64,000 nt of DNA from JASLEW01 sp035544875 (GTDB taxonomy: Bacteria > Acidobacteriota > Thermoanaerobaculia > Multivoradales > UBA5704): positions 1-64,000 of the forward strand of contig DASZZP010000016.1 of assembly GCA_035544875.1 (NCBI GenBank), in the 5' to 3' direction. The notes beneath the pieces were generated by a model that was not told the DNA's origin, did not search any database, and saw only the letters and a program-made list of their open reading frames with translations. The stretch's first letter is position 1. Each line of letters opens with the position of its first letter. Both the position numbers and the translations under genes were made by a program. Of the stretch, positions 35,812-44,614 are shown piece by piece.

Positions 35812-35891
35812 TGGCAGGTACGCTCGGGCTCCGTTGATACCCGCGATTGAAAGTCACGGTGTCGGCGGTTCAATTCCGTCCCTGGGCACCA
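35812..35891 (+). pseudogene. tRNA-Phe(GAA)-like remnant, possible attachment site
   Basis: The 3' half is tRNA-like: anticodon stem 35842-35846/35854-35858 (one mismatch) with loop TTGAAAG (anticodon GAA, 35849-35851), variable loop GTGTC, T-arm GGCGG-TTCAATT-CCGTC, acceptor CCTGGGC, discriminator A and encoded CCA (35889-35891). This matches the usual 3' end of bacterial tRNA-Phe closely. The 5' half has only four of seven acceptor pairs and no D-stem, so it is probably not functional. DNA to its right changes to lower GC, as at an integrase attachment site. Confidence 0.5.
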
Positions 35892-36197
35892 AATAAACCA
35901 AATAGTATCAATAGCTTGTCCGACTCGCCGAATTTCGGCGCGAGGTCGCTTTTCGATCTGCGCTCCCCATGGGCTCCCTGAGGACGGATTTCGCGGCTCC
36001 TTCGGGGTCGGCGAATGGGTTGGCGTCGGAGTGGCGCCGAGTGTCCGCTGCCGCTTCTCGCTCGGGGAACCAAGACCCCTCCCTACACTTTCTCCACCCC
36101 TGACCCCTCAAAGGCACTGAAGCGCCAGCCTTTCCCGAGACCCCAACGTTCCGAGTTCTCAATCGATTCTAGCGCCGCGCCGCCCTTGGGGCTTTGC
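35892..36197. other. Non-coding island edge, nothing recognised
   Basis: This stretch right of the tRNA-like remnant holds no supported gene, repeat or RNA. Its composition is more mixed than the neighbouring operons and becomes A/T-richer towards 36200. Confidence 0.5.
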
Positions 36198-36321
36198 TCA
36201 TGAGCCTTTGATGCTGGCTACATACTTAGTGGCCACGTGCTCAAGAGCGACGTTCTTCTTTCTTAGCAAATCAACGCGTTCATAGAGCGTTGAGTTGAGA
36301 TGAATTGGGTCTGCTTGGCTG

Positions 36322-37113
36322 TCATGTCCCGTCGGAGCGGCTCACCATTGCAACAATTGCGTCGGGCGTACTTATTACTGTTACACGCTCGATGGCTTCG
36401 TGTATTGTTCGCTTCCAGCAGTCCAACTCGTCGCGAGTTTCACCTCTTAGCCAATCATGCACAATCGCGGTGGCTTGCATGTACTCTCTGACGAAGGGCA
36501 TGATATCAAAATCATCCTCGTGGTCACTGCGTTGTGCGAGGTCAGATGAGATAGTCTTATCAAACTTCTTGTCGGCAGATAACTCCTTAATGTCGATAAG
36601 GGCTTCGGCGGAAACGCGGAGGTGAAACTTGGGTGTATTCCTTTCCGCATGATGATTAACGCGCACCCCAACCACTGGAAGACTTCTATGTTGTGCGTGA
36701 TGACGTAGAGCCTCGATGAAGCGAAATGCAAGGTGCTCGCTGCGCTGCGCCTGAACCTTCTCGTTGAGTCTATTTAGGAAGTCTCTGCCAAATCCTTTGG
36801 CCGCATCAACCTTGAGCTGTTCAGTGTAGAGATATGCCGCCGAGAGGAGATTGACGAGCTGCCTATTAAATAGCTGGCGAGTATGCATCATACTCGCATG
36901 ATCATCGTCTCGAAACAGCGAATTGCGCAGCGCAGCCTCAAGAAGCGTCAGCTCAAGGGTGGCAAAATTTTCAACAAACAAATCGAACTTGTCTTCGATC
37001 TCGGAGATGAGTATCACGCCATCGCGCGCCTTTTTGATGGTTAGGTACTCTTGTGCCGTCAGATCGATTTCGGACATCGTTCCTGCGCCAAAATCCGTAA
37101 GCTGGTAACCCAT
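36322..37113 (-). CDS. Unknown island protein, probably frameshifted at its 3' end
   Basis: The 263-aa product starts MGYQLTDFGAGTMSEIDLT at an ATG with a perfect AGGAGG eight bases upstream. It is largely helical and charged (VENFATLELTLLEAALRNS, AKGFGRDFLNRLNEKVQ, EHLAFRFIEALRHHAQH) with no motif I recognise; HHAQHR and the LFDRDD-type acidic stretch are not diagnostic. GC is clearly lower than in flanking operons, a sign of transfer. After its stop, the next frame stays open to 36198 and reads like protein (HDSQADPIHLN ... LYERVDLLRKKNVALEH), suggesting a lost base or decay near 36322-36350. It lies next to a toxin-antitoxin pair; a defence role is possible but not shown. Confidence 0.6.
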   Translation of the reverse strand: MGYQLTDFGAGTMSEIDLTAQEYLTIKKARDGVILISEIEDKFDLFVENFATLELTLLEAALRNSLFRDDDHASMMHTRQLFNRQLVNLLSAAYLYTEQLKVDAAKGFGRDFLNRLNEKVQAQRSEHLAFRFIEALRHHAQHRSLPVVGVRVNHHAERNTPKFHLRVSAEALIDIKELSADKKFDKTISSDLAQRSDHEDDFDIMPFVREYMQATAIVHDWLRGETRDELDCWKRTIHEAIERVTVISTPDAIVAMVSRSDGT

Positions 37114-37158
37114 TGCGGCCACCTCCTATTGAGAAATTCCTCGCGGTATGCCCAATCG

Positions 37159-37506
37159 TTAGAGGGGCAGGTACTCGACGCGGCTCGCAAGATCGTACGA
37201 CTCCATAGTCTCCGCTATCAGATGAAGTTCGGTCACGCAGTTACCGATCGTTACACGAAGTTGGTGAGCATAGATGACCCCTGAGAACGGGATGCCCGCC
37301 ATCTGGCGCCGCTTGGCTTCGGCCAGGAGATCCTCATCTTGGGAGAAAAGGGCGCGGCCCAATTCGGTCGCACGGTCTAAGAGTAGGTGATCGGCAATGC
37401 CTCTGCGGTCGTCGTCTTGGACTGTAAGCACATCGACGCCCCGCAGGCGCAGTCCATGTGCCACGGCCAACGGAACGTGCTCGTCAAGGTAGAGTGCAAT
37501 ACTCAA
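37159..37506 (-). CDS. DUF5615 PIN-like toxin
   Basis: The 115-aa product starts IALYLDEHVPLAVAHGLR with the conserved acidic DEH and later DDDRRGIADH and FSQDEDLL, the acidic cluster of PIN-like ribonucleases in DUF5615. It is predicted to cleave RNA and be neutralised by the adjacent DUF433 protein. Its ATG overlaps the antitoxin stop by four bases, so the antitoxin is translated first. Confidence 0.85.
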   Translation of the reverse strand: MSIALYLDEHVPLAVAHGLRLRGVDVLTVQDDDRRGIADHLLLDRATELGRALFSQDEDLLAEAKRRQMAGIPFSGVIYAHQLRVTIGNCVTELHLIAETMESYDLASRVEYLPL

Positions 37507-37826
37507 GGTGACATGCGACCAAGCTTGGCTTTGACAGCGGAGGGACCGGCTTCGCGACGAGCCTGCTCGGCATACTTCGCCCGCCGATCAATGTCTGCGT
37601 CGAGTTCGCCTTTGTGGTCCCAATAGTAGCCAAGGGCTGCATGGATCTGGCCGAGAGATAGGTAGGGGAACTGAAAATGCAGCTCTTCCGGGCTCCATCC
37701 GTGAGCCTGGTGAGCCATCACAAGCTCAACCACCTTCATTGTGGTTCCGGCGATCAGCGGCGCACCATCGGCGTTGATGGTGAGATGCGGGTATGTGGGA
37801 GCGGTGGCTGTCGCCGGCTTGCTCAT
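37503..37826 (-). CDS. DUF433 antitoxin
   Basis: The 107-aa product has the DUF433 pattern: PHLTINADGAPLIAGTTMKV, ELVMAHQAHGWSPEELHFQFP and LGQIHAALGYYWDHKGELD. This winged-helix-like family is commonly the upstream partner of DUF5615 toxins and can repress its own promoter. A possible ribosome site (GAGG) lies just upstream. The 225 bases between it and the ETF gene (37827-38051) contain only a coding-like fragment on the plus strand (RARWAYDVGRLIRTIEEIL) without a start. Confidence 0.85.
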   Translation of the reverse strand: MSKPATATAPTYPHLTINADGAPLIAGTTMKVVELVMAHQAHGWSPEELHFQFPYLSLGQIHAALGYYWDHKGELDADIDRRAKYAEQARREAGPSAVKAKLGRMSP

Positions 37827-38051
37827 GACTACCTCCTCGGTGGAAGTTTACCCCGCGTGTGCCGAGAGAGGAAGTGCGCCAGGGCGAGATTCGCGAGCCG
37901 AGGAGCTGCCTCCGGATCTCGTCAAGCTGGCGCGGCGCAACGCGATCGAGCTGAGCGAGCCCGATGGGCCTACGATGTCGGCCGCCTGATTCGCACCATT
38001 GAGGAGATCCTGCAAGGGCTCGAGCTCCGCGCGCCCAAGGACCAGCAGCCA

Positions 38052-39737
38052 CTACATCTTGCTGTAGTTCGGGCCGCCGCCGCCTTCGGGGGGGACCCAG
38101 GTGATGATGCCGTAGGGGTCCATGATGTCGCAGGTCTTGCAGTGGACGCAGTTGCTGGCGTTGATCTGCAGGCGGCGGCCGGCGGGGGAGGCTGGGTCGG
38201 CGACCATCTCGTAGACGGCCGCGGGGCAGAAGCGCTGGCAGGGGTTCGCGTACTCCTCCGCACAGCGCGTCACGCAGATGCTGGTGTCGGCGACCAGCAG
38301 GTGGACAGGCTGGTCCTCCTCGTGCGCGGTGCCGGAGTTGTAGACGTCGGCCAGGCGGTCGAAGGTGAGCTGGCCGTCGGGCTTGAGCGGCGGCGGCGCG
38401 GCCAGGCGCCTCCCCTCGGCGCGGTCGAGGCGCAGCAGGTGCTCGGGACCGGAGCGGGTGGCGAGGCGGTTGCGCAGCCCCCACCCGCGGCCGCCCGTGA
38501 GCAGGCCGGCGCCGGCCTGGAACATGCCGGCGAGCAAGCCGTGGTCGAACGCCTGGTGGAAGTTTCGCACCGGCCAGAGCTCGTCGCGGATCCAGCTCGC
38601 CCCGACCTTGGTCTCGTAAGCCGCCAGCCGCAGGGCTGTATCGCCGGCATCGCCGGCCAGCAGCGCCTCGAAGACCGTCTCCGCGGCGAGCATGCCCGAT
38701 TTCATCGCCAGGTGGATGCCCTTCAGGCGCTGGCTGTTGAGCAGCCCCGCCGAATCGCCGGCGATCAGGAAGCCGTCGCCAGCCAGGCGCGGCAGCGACC
38801 ACCAGCCGCCTTCGGGGATCGCCTTGGCGCCGTAGAAAATCATCTTGCCGCCCGCCAGCAGGCGAGCGACCGCGGGGTGGGTCTTCCAGCGCTGGAACTC
38901 CAGGTGCGGGTCGAGCAGCGGATTGCGATAGTCGAGGCCGACGACCAGGCCGACGATCAGCTGGTCGTCCTGCATGCCATAGAGGAAGCCGCCGCCGAAG
39001 GTCTCCCGGCCGAGCGGCCAGTTGAGGGTATGGATGACCTGTCCGGGGACGATCCGCCCGGCCGGCAGCTCCCAGACCTCCTTGAGCCCCAGCGCATAGA
39101 CCTGCGGGTTCTTGCCCTGCCCCAGGCCGAGCTGGCGGTCGAGCTCCTTGACCAGGGTCCCGCGCGGACCCTCGCCCAGCACCACGGCCCGGGTGCGGAT
39201 GTCGATGCCCGGCTCGTAGTTGGCTTTCTTCTGGCCGTCTCGCGACAGGCCGCGGTCGCCGGTCCTCACCCCGACCACGCGGCCGTTCTCGAGCAGCGGC
39301 GCGACCGCCGGGAACTCGTAGAAGATGTCGACCCCGGCGGCCTCGACGCGCGGTGCTATCCACTTGAGGAGCTTGCCCAGCGAGGCGACGTAGTTGCCGT
39401 GGTTGTCGAGCGGCGGCGGGATGGGCAGCGAGAAAGAGCGGCTGGCGGTCAGCAAGAGCAGCTGCTCCTGGCCGACCGGAGCCTCGAAAGGCGCGCTCTG
39501 CCAGTCCGCCGGGAAGAGCTCGCGCAAGGCGCGCGGGTCGAGCACCGCGCCCGACAGGGCGTGGCTGCTGATCTCGCGGCCCTTCTCGAGCACCGCGATC
39601 GTGGCGGTGAGCGGGCTCGCGCCGTGTGCGTTGTGCTCGCGGATCAGCCGGGCGAGGTGAAAGGCGCCGGCCAGGCTCGCCGGACCGGCGCCGACGAACA
39701 GGACGTCGATTTCCAGCGTCTCGCGCTCGCCGGTCAT
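38052..39737 (-). CDS. Electron transfer flavoprotein-ubiquinone oxidoreductase
   Basis: Inner-membrane flavo-iron-sulfur enzyme passing electrons from ETF (fatty-acid and amino-acid oxidation) to ubiquinone. The 561-aa product has the FAD-binding LFVGAGPASLAGAFHLARL at the N-terminus, HALSGAVLDPRAL, LIAGDSAGLLNSQRLKGIH and the C-terminal 4Fe-4S ligands in CQRFCPAAVYE and NCVHCKTCDIMDPYG. Length is normal. The ATG overlaps the stop of the DedA gene by four bases; the genes for ETF alpha/beta are not in the window. Confidence 0.95.
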   Translation of the reverse strand: MTGERETLEIDVLFVGAGPASLAGAFHLARLIREHNAHGASPLTATIAVLEKGREISSHALSGAVLDPRALRELFPADWQSAPFEAPVGQEQLLLLTASRSFSLPIPPPLDNHGNYVASLGKLLKWIAPRVEAAGVDIFYEFPAVAPLLENGRVVGVRTGDRGLSRDGQKKANYEPGIDIRTRAVVLGEGPRGTLVKELDRQLGLGQGKNPQVYALGLKEVWELPAGRIVPGQVIHTLNWPLGRETFGGGFLYGMQDDQLIVGLVVGLDYRNPLLDPHLEFQRWKTHPAVARLLAGGKMIFYGAKAIPEGGWWSLPRLAGDGFLIAGDSAGLLNSQRLKGIHLAMKSGMLAAETVFEALLAGDAGDTALRLAAYETKVGASWIRDELWPVRNFHQAFDHGLLAGMFQAGAGLLTGGRGWGLRNRLATRSGPEHLLRLDRAEGRRLAAPPPLKPDGQLTFDRLADVYNSGTAHEEDQPVHLLVADTSICVTRCAEEYANPCQRFCPAAVYEMVADPASPAGRRLQINASNCVHCKTCDIMDPYGIITWVPPEGGGGPNYSKM

Positions 39738-40780
39738 CCCTCGGCAGGGCTCTCCGGCGGCACGACCGCCACCGGGAGCGGGATGGAGGGGTGGGAGCTC
39801 GCGGTGCTCGCGGTGCTCGCGGTGCTCGCGGTGGTGGCGACGAGGGTCACCAAGGTTTCGTCGTCGACCGGGAGGCCGGCCGCGATCCACGACTCGAGAC
39901 CGCCGTGCAGCGGGCGCACCTTGGTGAACCCGCGATCCATCAGGGAGCGCGCCACCCTTGCCGCGGTGGCCTCGTTGGGACAGGTGCAGTAGAGCACGAT
40001 CTCGCGGTCGCGGGGCAGTGTCTGGAGCTGCCGGTCGATCTCCTGCAGCGTCATGCGCAGGGCGCCCGGGATGTGACTCCTGGCGAAGCTCGGATGGGTG
40101 CGCACGTCGACGATGGTGGGCGGCTCGCCGCCGTCGATCAGCCGCTTGAGCTCCTCGACCGAGATGCGCGCCAGCCGCAGCAGCTTGTAGAAGCGGCGGC
40201 GCTGCGACCACTTGGTTGCCACCACCAGGACCAGGACGGCGCCGGCGGCGACCAGCGCCCACAGCCCGAGGGCGGCGACATAGCCGATCAGGCGCCGGAT
40301 GGCGTCGCGGAAGGCGAAGCCGAGGAGCACCGCCGAGCCGGCCCACAGCAGGTTGCCGAGGCCGTCCCAGAGCAGAAAGGTGGTCAGCGGCACCTCGGCC
40401 GCGCCGGCCAGCGGCAGTACGACGATCGAGTAGCCGGGGATGAACTTGCCGTACAGCAGCGACGCCATCCCGTGGCGCTCGAACATCGCCTCGGTCTGGC
40501 GCGCGCACGCCTCCGGCGAGAGGGCGAACCGGCACAGGGCACGCAGGACGCGCTGCCCGTGCCACCGTCCGAGCACGAACCAGGCGACGTCGACCGCGAA
40601 GGGGGTGGCGACCGCGACCGCCAGCAGCGCCGCCAGCGCAATCTCGCCGCGCGCCGCCACGGCGCCGGCGACCAGCAGAAGGGGGAGGGCGGGGATCGGC
40701 ACGCCGACGCGCTCGAGCAGCGTGTTGGCAAAGACCAGTGCAAGGCCGTGTCGGCCGAGCTGCGTGACGAGCTCTTCCAT
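39734..40780 (-). CDS. DedA-family membrane protein fused to a rhodanese domain
   Basis: The 348-aa product has an N-terminal DedA/VTT domain (about 1-175; LLERVGVPIPALPLLLVAG, RHGMASLLYGKFIPGYS, with multiple membrane helices) and a C-terminal rhodanese domain (about 205-310) with the active-site loop LYCTCPNEATAAR and IVDVRTHPSF. DedA proteins act in lipid carrier flipping and membrane homeostasis; the rhodanese Cys could carry persulfide. A Ser/Thr/Ala tail from a 9-bp repeat follows. I chose MEELVTQLG as start; a start eight residues earlier is possible. Such fusions are known as DedA/GlpE-type proteins. Confidence 0.85.
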   Translation of the reverse strand: MEELVTQLGRHGLALVFANTLLERVGVPIPALPLLLVAGAVAARGEIALAALLAVAVATPFAVDVAWFVLGRWHGQRVLRALCRFALSPEACARQTEAMFERHGMASLLYGKFIPGYSIVVLPLAGAAEVPLTTFLLWDGLGNLLWAGSAVLLGFAFRDAIRRLIGYVAALGLWALVAAGAVLVLVVATKWSQRRRFYKLLRLARISVEELKRLIDGGEPPTIVDVRTHPSFARSHIPGALRMTLQEIDRQLQTLPRDREIVLYCTCPNEATAARVARSLMDRGFTKVRPLHGGLESWIAAGLPVDDETLVTLVATTASTASTASTASSHPSIPLPVAVVPPESPAEG

Positions 40781-40906
40781 GACATGCGCCGCGGGGCGGC
40801 GCAAGGGGCCGGCGCGACATTCCTATTGTGGCATGCCGGGACACCTAACGATAGAGCCGCTCTCCTTCAACGGGCGGCTCAGACGCAAAGCGGAGCGTAT
40901 TCTTCT

Positions 40907-42403
40907 TCAGCCGCCGCCGGCGGAATCACCAAGAGCATGTTTAATGCGTGCGAGCAGGCGGTCCAGGTGCCGAGCTTTGCGACGCAGCAGGTCCTGTGAC
41001 GCGACTTCTACGCTCTCGAGCTCTCGACTCAGCCAACCCGGCTCCGTGGCCTGGGGCTTGAAGCTCTTCCGCAAGGACGTGGCCTCGCCGCAGACCAGCA
41101 GGGCGAGCGGCGCATAGTGGTGCCGTACCCCGTGCGGCTGCAGGGCCGTCGGGTCGTCTGGCTTGCCTGGCCACTCGATGCTGCCGGTGGCGGTGCGGGC
41201 CGGGATCAGCCAGTAGTCGCCCGAGCAGTAGGTGTGGCTGGCCCCTGCCTTCGCGGGCTGGAAGCAGACCTGGATGCCGTCCTCGAGATCGAGCCAGGCG
41301 CCCTCGTCCGTCCCCTCGACGATGGCAAGAGCGCCATTCGCGGCCGGCTGGACGGCGGCCGATCCATAGTCCCAGCGGCGTAGCAGCGGATGCCTGGTTT
41401 TGTCCTGGCCGACCTTGGAGCTGTGTGGCTTCCGCAAGGTGACCTGCGTGCGCTCGGCATCCACCGTGGCGACCTGCGCCAGTGCCCCTTGTCTCTGGCC
41501 CAGGGCGACGTCGTCGTCCACGATCTCGACCCAGTCGTCCGGGGCCAGGCTCGCCCGGCCGTCGCTCCCCAGGTGCTCCAGGGTCAACATGATGTCGGAC
41601 GAACCGCTCTCCGTCGTGAGGTCGATGATGGGAAAGGCCACTGAGCCGTTGTCCCGCGACCACTTGAACGTCGCGCCGCCCTCCGCCGCCTTGCCTCCGC
41701 TGTGGATCTCCACCCGGTAAAGCTGGTTTTCCAGCCCCCGGAAGCCTGTGTCGGGCGAGGCGACGCACGGCTTGGTGGGATCGCCGCCCAGCTTCGCCCT
41801 CGCCTTCAAGCAGCCACGGTTGGCGGGCTGCCAGACCTCGACCCAGTCCCGCCACATCTTGCCGGTGGCGTCGTTGGCCGTCGCCGGGAAGGGAGTCTTG
41901 TCGGCCGGCGCCTGATCGGTGACTCGCACCTGCCAGACCAGGCGAGCGCGCGTCGCGGTGTCCGGCCCCTGCAGGGCCACCTCGCGTATGCTGTCGTCCT
42001 CGATGTTGGTGAGGTGGCGCTCCCAGACGTCCAGATAGGCAAGGAAGGATGTCGTCGGGAGCTTGTCCTGGCTCCGGTCGCGCGGCAGGTCGGGCTGTGC
42101 GAAGTAGGTCGCGTTCGCGTCCAGGTTTTCACACAGCAAGCCGTCCACGTAGTAGCGGCCGGTCCCGAGCGTCAGGTCGGTGATCGTGGTCCCCTCGGCG
42201 CACACCCCGATCGCGAAACCTTCCTGGCCCTCCGGCCCGCCGTGCGGCCCGATCAGGTCCGCCGTCAGTCTCTCCAGGTAATAGAGCAGGATGGCCGCCT
42301 GCTCGTTCCAGTCGGCGTCGAGCTGAACGCGGCCCTGTTGCATCAGCACGCGCCTGAAACGCTTGCTGGGATCGAAGGTCAGACGGGAAAAGTCGCCTTT
42401 CAT
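40907..42403 (-). CDS. DUF6519 eCIS-associated protein
   Basis: The 498-aa product starts MKGDFSRLTFDPSKRFRRVL followed by MQQGRVQLDADWNEQAAI, the signature of DUF6519 proteins that accompany phage-tail-like clusters. The N-terminal ~130 aa form a conserved unit; the rest (RDWVEVWQPA, ATFKWSRDNGSVAFPI) looks beta-rich, suitable for a baseplate or fibre attachment protein. Exact role unknown. It is the last gene of the eCIS operon, nine bases after the tail protein gene. Confidence 0.8.
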   Translation of the reverse strand: MKGDFSRLTFDPSKRFRRVLMQQGRVQLDADWNEQAAILLYYLERLTADLIGPHGGPEGQEGFAIGVCAEGTTITDLTLGTGRYYVDGLLCENLDANATYFAQPDLPRDRSQDKLPTTSFLAYLDVWERHLTNIEDDSIREVALQGPDTATRARLVWQVRVTDQAPADKTPFPATANDATGKMWRDWVEVWQPANRGCLKARAKLGGDPTKPCVASPDTGFRGLENQLYRVEIHSGGKAAEGGATFKWSRDNGSVAFPIIDLTTESGSSDIMLTLEHLGSDGRASLAPDDWVEIVDDDVALGQRQGALAQVATVDAERTQVTLRKPHSSKVGQDKTRHPLLRRWDYGSAAVQPAANGALAIVEGTDEGAWLDLEDGIQVCFQPAKAGASHTYCSGDYWLIPARTATGSIEWPGKPDDPTALQPHGVRHHYAPLALLVCGEATSLRKSFKPQATEPGWLSRELESVEVASQDLLRRKARHLDRLLARIKHALGDSAGGG

Positions 42404-42412
42404 GATGCCCTC

Positions 42413-44614
42413 CTAGCCGGCGAAGATCAGACCCGCGTCGAGACCGGCCGGTGTGTGTTCGTCGAGCCGGGCGCGCAGGTTGGCGGTCCGCTGGGGTTCG
42501 TACAGGTCGTGAAAGGCGCCCATCTCCGACTCGTCGTCGGCGCCGCGCCGGATCTCCCCGGCGCAGCCGCCGGCGAGCCGGGCATAGTCGGGAGTGCCGT
42601 AGAGGGTGCTGCGGAACAGCGGGCGCACCCTCTCCCGCTCGCGCTGCTCGACCCGCTCACGCGTGGCGGGATCGGTCAAGCTCGCGGCCGCCGCCGCCTC
42701 GACGCCGTCGGGCTCGCAGCCGAAGCGGCGCGGAGTCCGCGAGCCCGGGACATAGGAGGAGAAGCGCAGGCAGCCGATCTGGCGCCTCGCCACCCGGAGG
42801 AGCCCGGTGAAGAGGCTGTTCTCCCCCAGCTCCAGGGCGTGCACCTGCACTTGGCCAAAGACGGTGCTGCGCAGCACCGTCAGCAGGGCGGGGGCGACCG
42901 GATGACCGGGGCTGCTCAAGGCCAGGCGCTCGAGGCTGGTGGCGTCGAGGATACAGTCGCTGATCCGGATCGGGATCGGTTCGGCTGGCACGTCCCTCTC
43001 GATCTGGATGGAACCCAGGATGCAATGCTCGATGACGACGCGCCCGCCGCGCCCGCCGCGCCCTCCGAAATCGACCAGCTCGAGGCTTGGCTCCGCCGGC
43101 CGGCAAGGCGTGCCGTCGCTCGCCAGCTCCCAGCCGGGCACCAGGGTCGAATGGCTCAGCGTCACGGCCGTCAGGCCGCCCTCGACCAGGACGCTCCCGC
43201 CGGTCACCATCAACCCGTCCAGGGTGAAAGCGCTGCCGGCGCCGCCTTTGACGGCGAGCGAGCCTGGCAGCGAGGTCTTCTGGCCGACGAGCCGCAGCAC
43301 CGGGCGCCGGCGCCGGGCGGCGCGGAGCTGCAGCGTCTGTCCCTCCCGCAGCACGATGTTGACCTGCTCGACCTCGACGTAGACTCCATCGTCAGTGATC
43401 TCGATGACGGCATGCGCAGGCGGCTTGTCGCACCACTGTTCGAGCGCTGCGCCAAGGGTTCGGTACGGCTCTCCCTCTCCCACCTGGTAGTGGGTCGCGC
43501 CCGCCGGCTCGGAGAGCGGCCGGTCGTACTCGCCGCCGCCGAGGTCGGCGCTGAAGCCGTACTGATAGGAGACCCAGGCGCCTTTCTGCGGCGGTTGGCT
43601 GGGCGGGAAGGCGATGCGGCCCAGCTCCGGGTCCACCGCCACCTGTCCGCTCCGGGGTTGATAGCGCCAGCCGGTCAGGTCGGCGACGACGATTTCCTTC
43701 TCCTCGACCGCGCGCCGCCCGGCCTCCTGCGAGCCGTTGGCCGCTGGCTCGCCGACCCAGATCTGCAGGCTCTTGCCGTCGCCGTAGTAATCGCTCTTGT
43801 GGGCCGCGAAGGTCCGCCTGCCGAGCGGGATCGGCAGGTTGCGCCCGGCGGCCTTGGCGCCAACGCCGGCGGGCTCGGGCTCCGTCTGCGGCCGGACGTA
43901 GAGCGGCGTGTCGTTGCCCAGGGCGCTCACGCTGTAGCGGTTCGGCGCTCCCCCTTCTCCCGATGCCGCGCAGTAGGCCGGCGCCCGGGTGACGGCGTAG
44001 GAGCGCAGCCGCCAGACGAACAGGCCGAGCCCGGGGAGATTGGGGCGGCCGGGCGTGCGGGAGGAGGCGACGTGGCGCACGTCCGCGGTATGGGCCAGCT
44101 CGTCGAAGGGACCGTCGAGACGGTTCAGCGCCTCGCCCCGGCGCAGATCGACCGTCCGGCCGTGCTCGGGCCGGGAGTGGTTGAGGTGCTGCGTGAAGCT
44201 CAACAGCTCATAGAGCTCGACCGCTCGCGCCGGCCAGCCAGCCACGTCGCGGGCGAGCAGCTCGAGCAGCGCCAGTGTCCCTTTGCGCCGGCGGTAGCGC
44301 AGCGTGTTGGCGACCTCGCGGCGCGGGATGAGGATCTCGTGGCGCCGCCTCTCGGCGGTAGTCCGGACGGCGCCCGGCTCGCCGGCGTCGTGCACCGGCC
44401 GGTAGCCGACGAGGTCGCCGATGTAGGGCACCACCCAGTCCTGGCAGGTCTCGATGAACCAGTTCTCGTAGAGCTGGGCGATGTCGTCCTCGACGGCGTT
44501 GACCTGCTCGGCGATGACCTGGAGCAGCGCCTGCAGCGGAAAGCCCTGCTCGGCGTCGCGCTGCCGGTAGATGCTGGGGAGCAGCTGGTACAGGCGGTCT
44601 TGGCGGCCGCTCAT
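42413..44614 (-). CDS. Phage tail protein I-like / baseplate peripheral protein
   Basis: The 733-aa product begins MSGRQDRLYQLLPSIYRQRD; this and QVIAEQVNAVEDDIAQLYEN and TLRYRRRKGTLALLELLARD match the gpI-like tail domain common in eCIS loci. The C-terminal two thirds are beta-rich with right-handed-helix-like strands (VIEHCILGSIQIERD, LHIRISDCILDAT-type pattern), which may form a receptor-binding or fibre-docking part. Start overlaps the previous stop (ATGA). Confidence 0.8.
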   Translation of the reverse strand: MSGRQDRLYQLLPSIYRQRDAEQGFPLQALLQVIAEQVNAVEDDIAQLYENWFIETCQDWVVPYIGDLVGYRPVHDAGEPGAVRTTAERRRHEILIPRREVANTLRYRRRKGTLALLELLARDVAGWPARAVELYELLSFTQHLNHSRPEHGRTVDLRRGEALNRLDGPFDELAHTADVRHVASSRTPGRPNLPGLGLFVWRLRSYAVTRAPAYCAASGEGGAPNRYSVSALGNDTPLYVRPQTEPEPAGVGAKAAGRNLPIPLGRRTFAAHKSDYYGDGKSLQIWVGEPAANGSQEAGRRAVEEKEIVVADLTGWRYQPRSGQVAVDPELGRIAFPPSQPPQKGAWVSYQYGFSADLGGGEYDRPLSEPAGATHYQVGEGEPYRTLGAALEQWCDKPPAHAVIEITDDGVYVEVEQVNIVLREGQTLQLRAARRRRPVLRLVGQKTSLPGSLAVKGGAGSAFTLDGLMVTGGSVLVEGGLTAVTLSHSTLVPGWELASDGTPCRPAEPSLELVDFGGRGGRGGRVVIEHCILGSIQIERDVPAEPIPIRISDCILDATSLERLALSSPGHPVAPALLTVLRSTVFGQVQVHALELGENSLFTGLLRVARRQIGCLRFSSYVPGSRTPRRFGCEPDGVEAAAAASLTDPATRERVEQRERERVRPLFRSTLYGTPDYARLAGGCAGEIRRGADDESEMGAFHDLYEPQRTANLRARLDEHTPAGLDAGLIFAG

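Noticed and set aside
35812..35891. Functional tRNA or tmRNA 3' end
   Set aside because: D-arm absent and acceptor 5' strand mismatched; the tmRNA GGGGC/GCCCC ends are not present. Kept as a remnant.
36015..36203. Short plus-strand frame of 62 codons in the island edge
   Set aside because: No ribosome site, no conserved character.
37860..38050. Plus-strand fragment reading RARWAYDVGRLIRTIEEIL
   Set aside because: Looks protein-like but has no start and runs antisense into the ETF gene; at most a relic.
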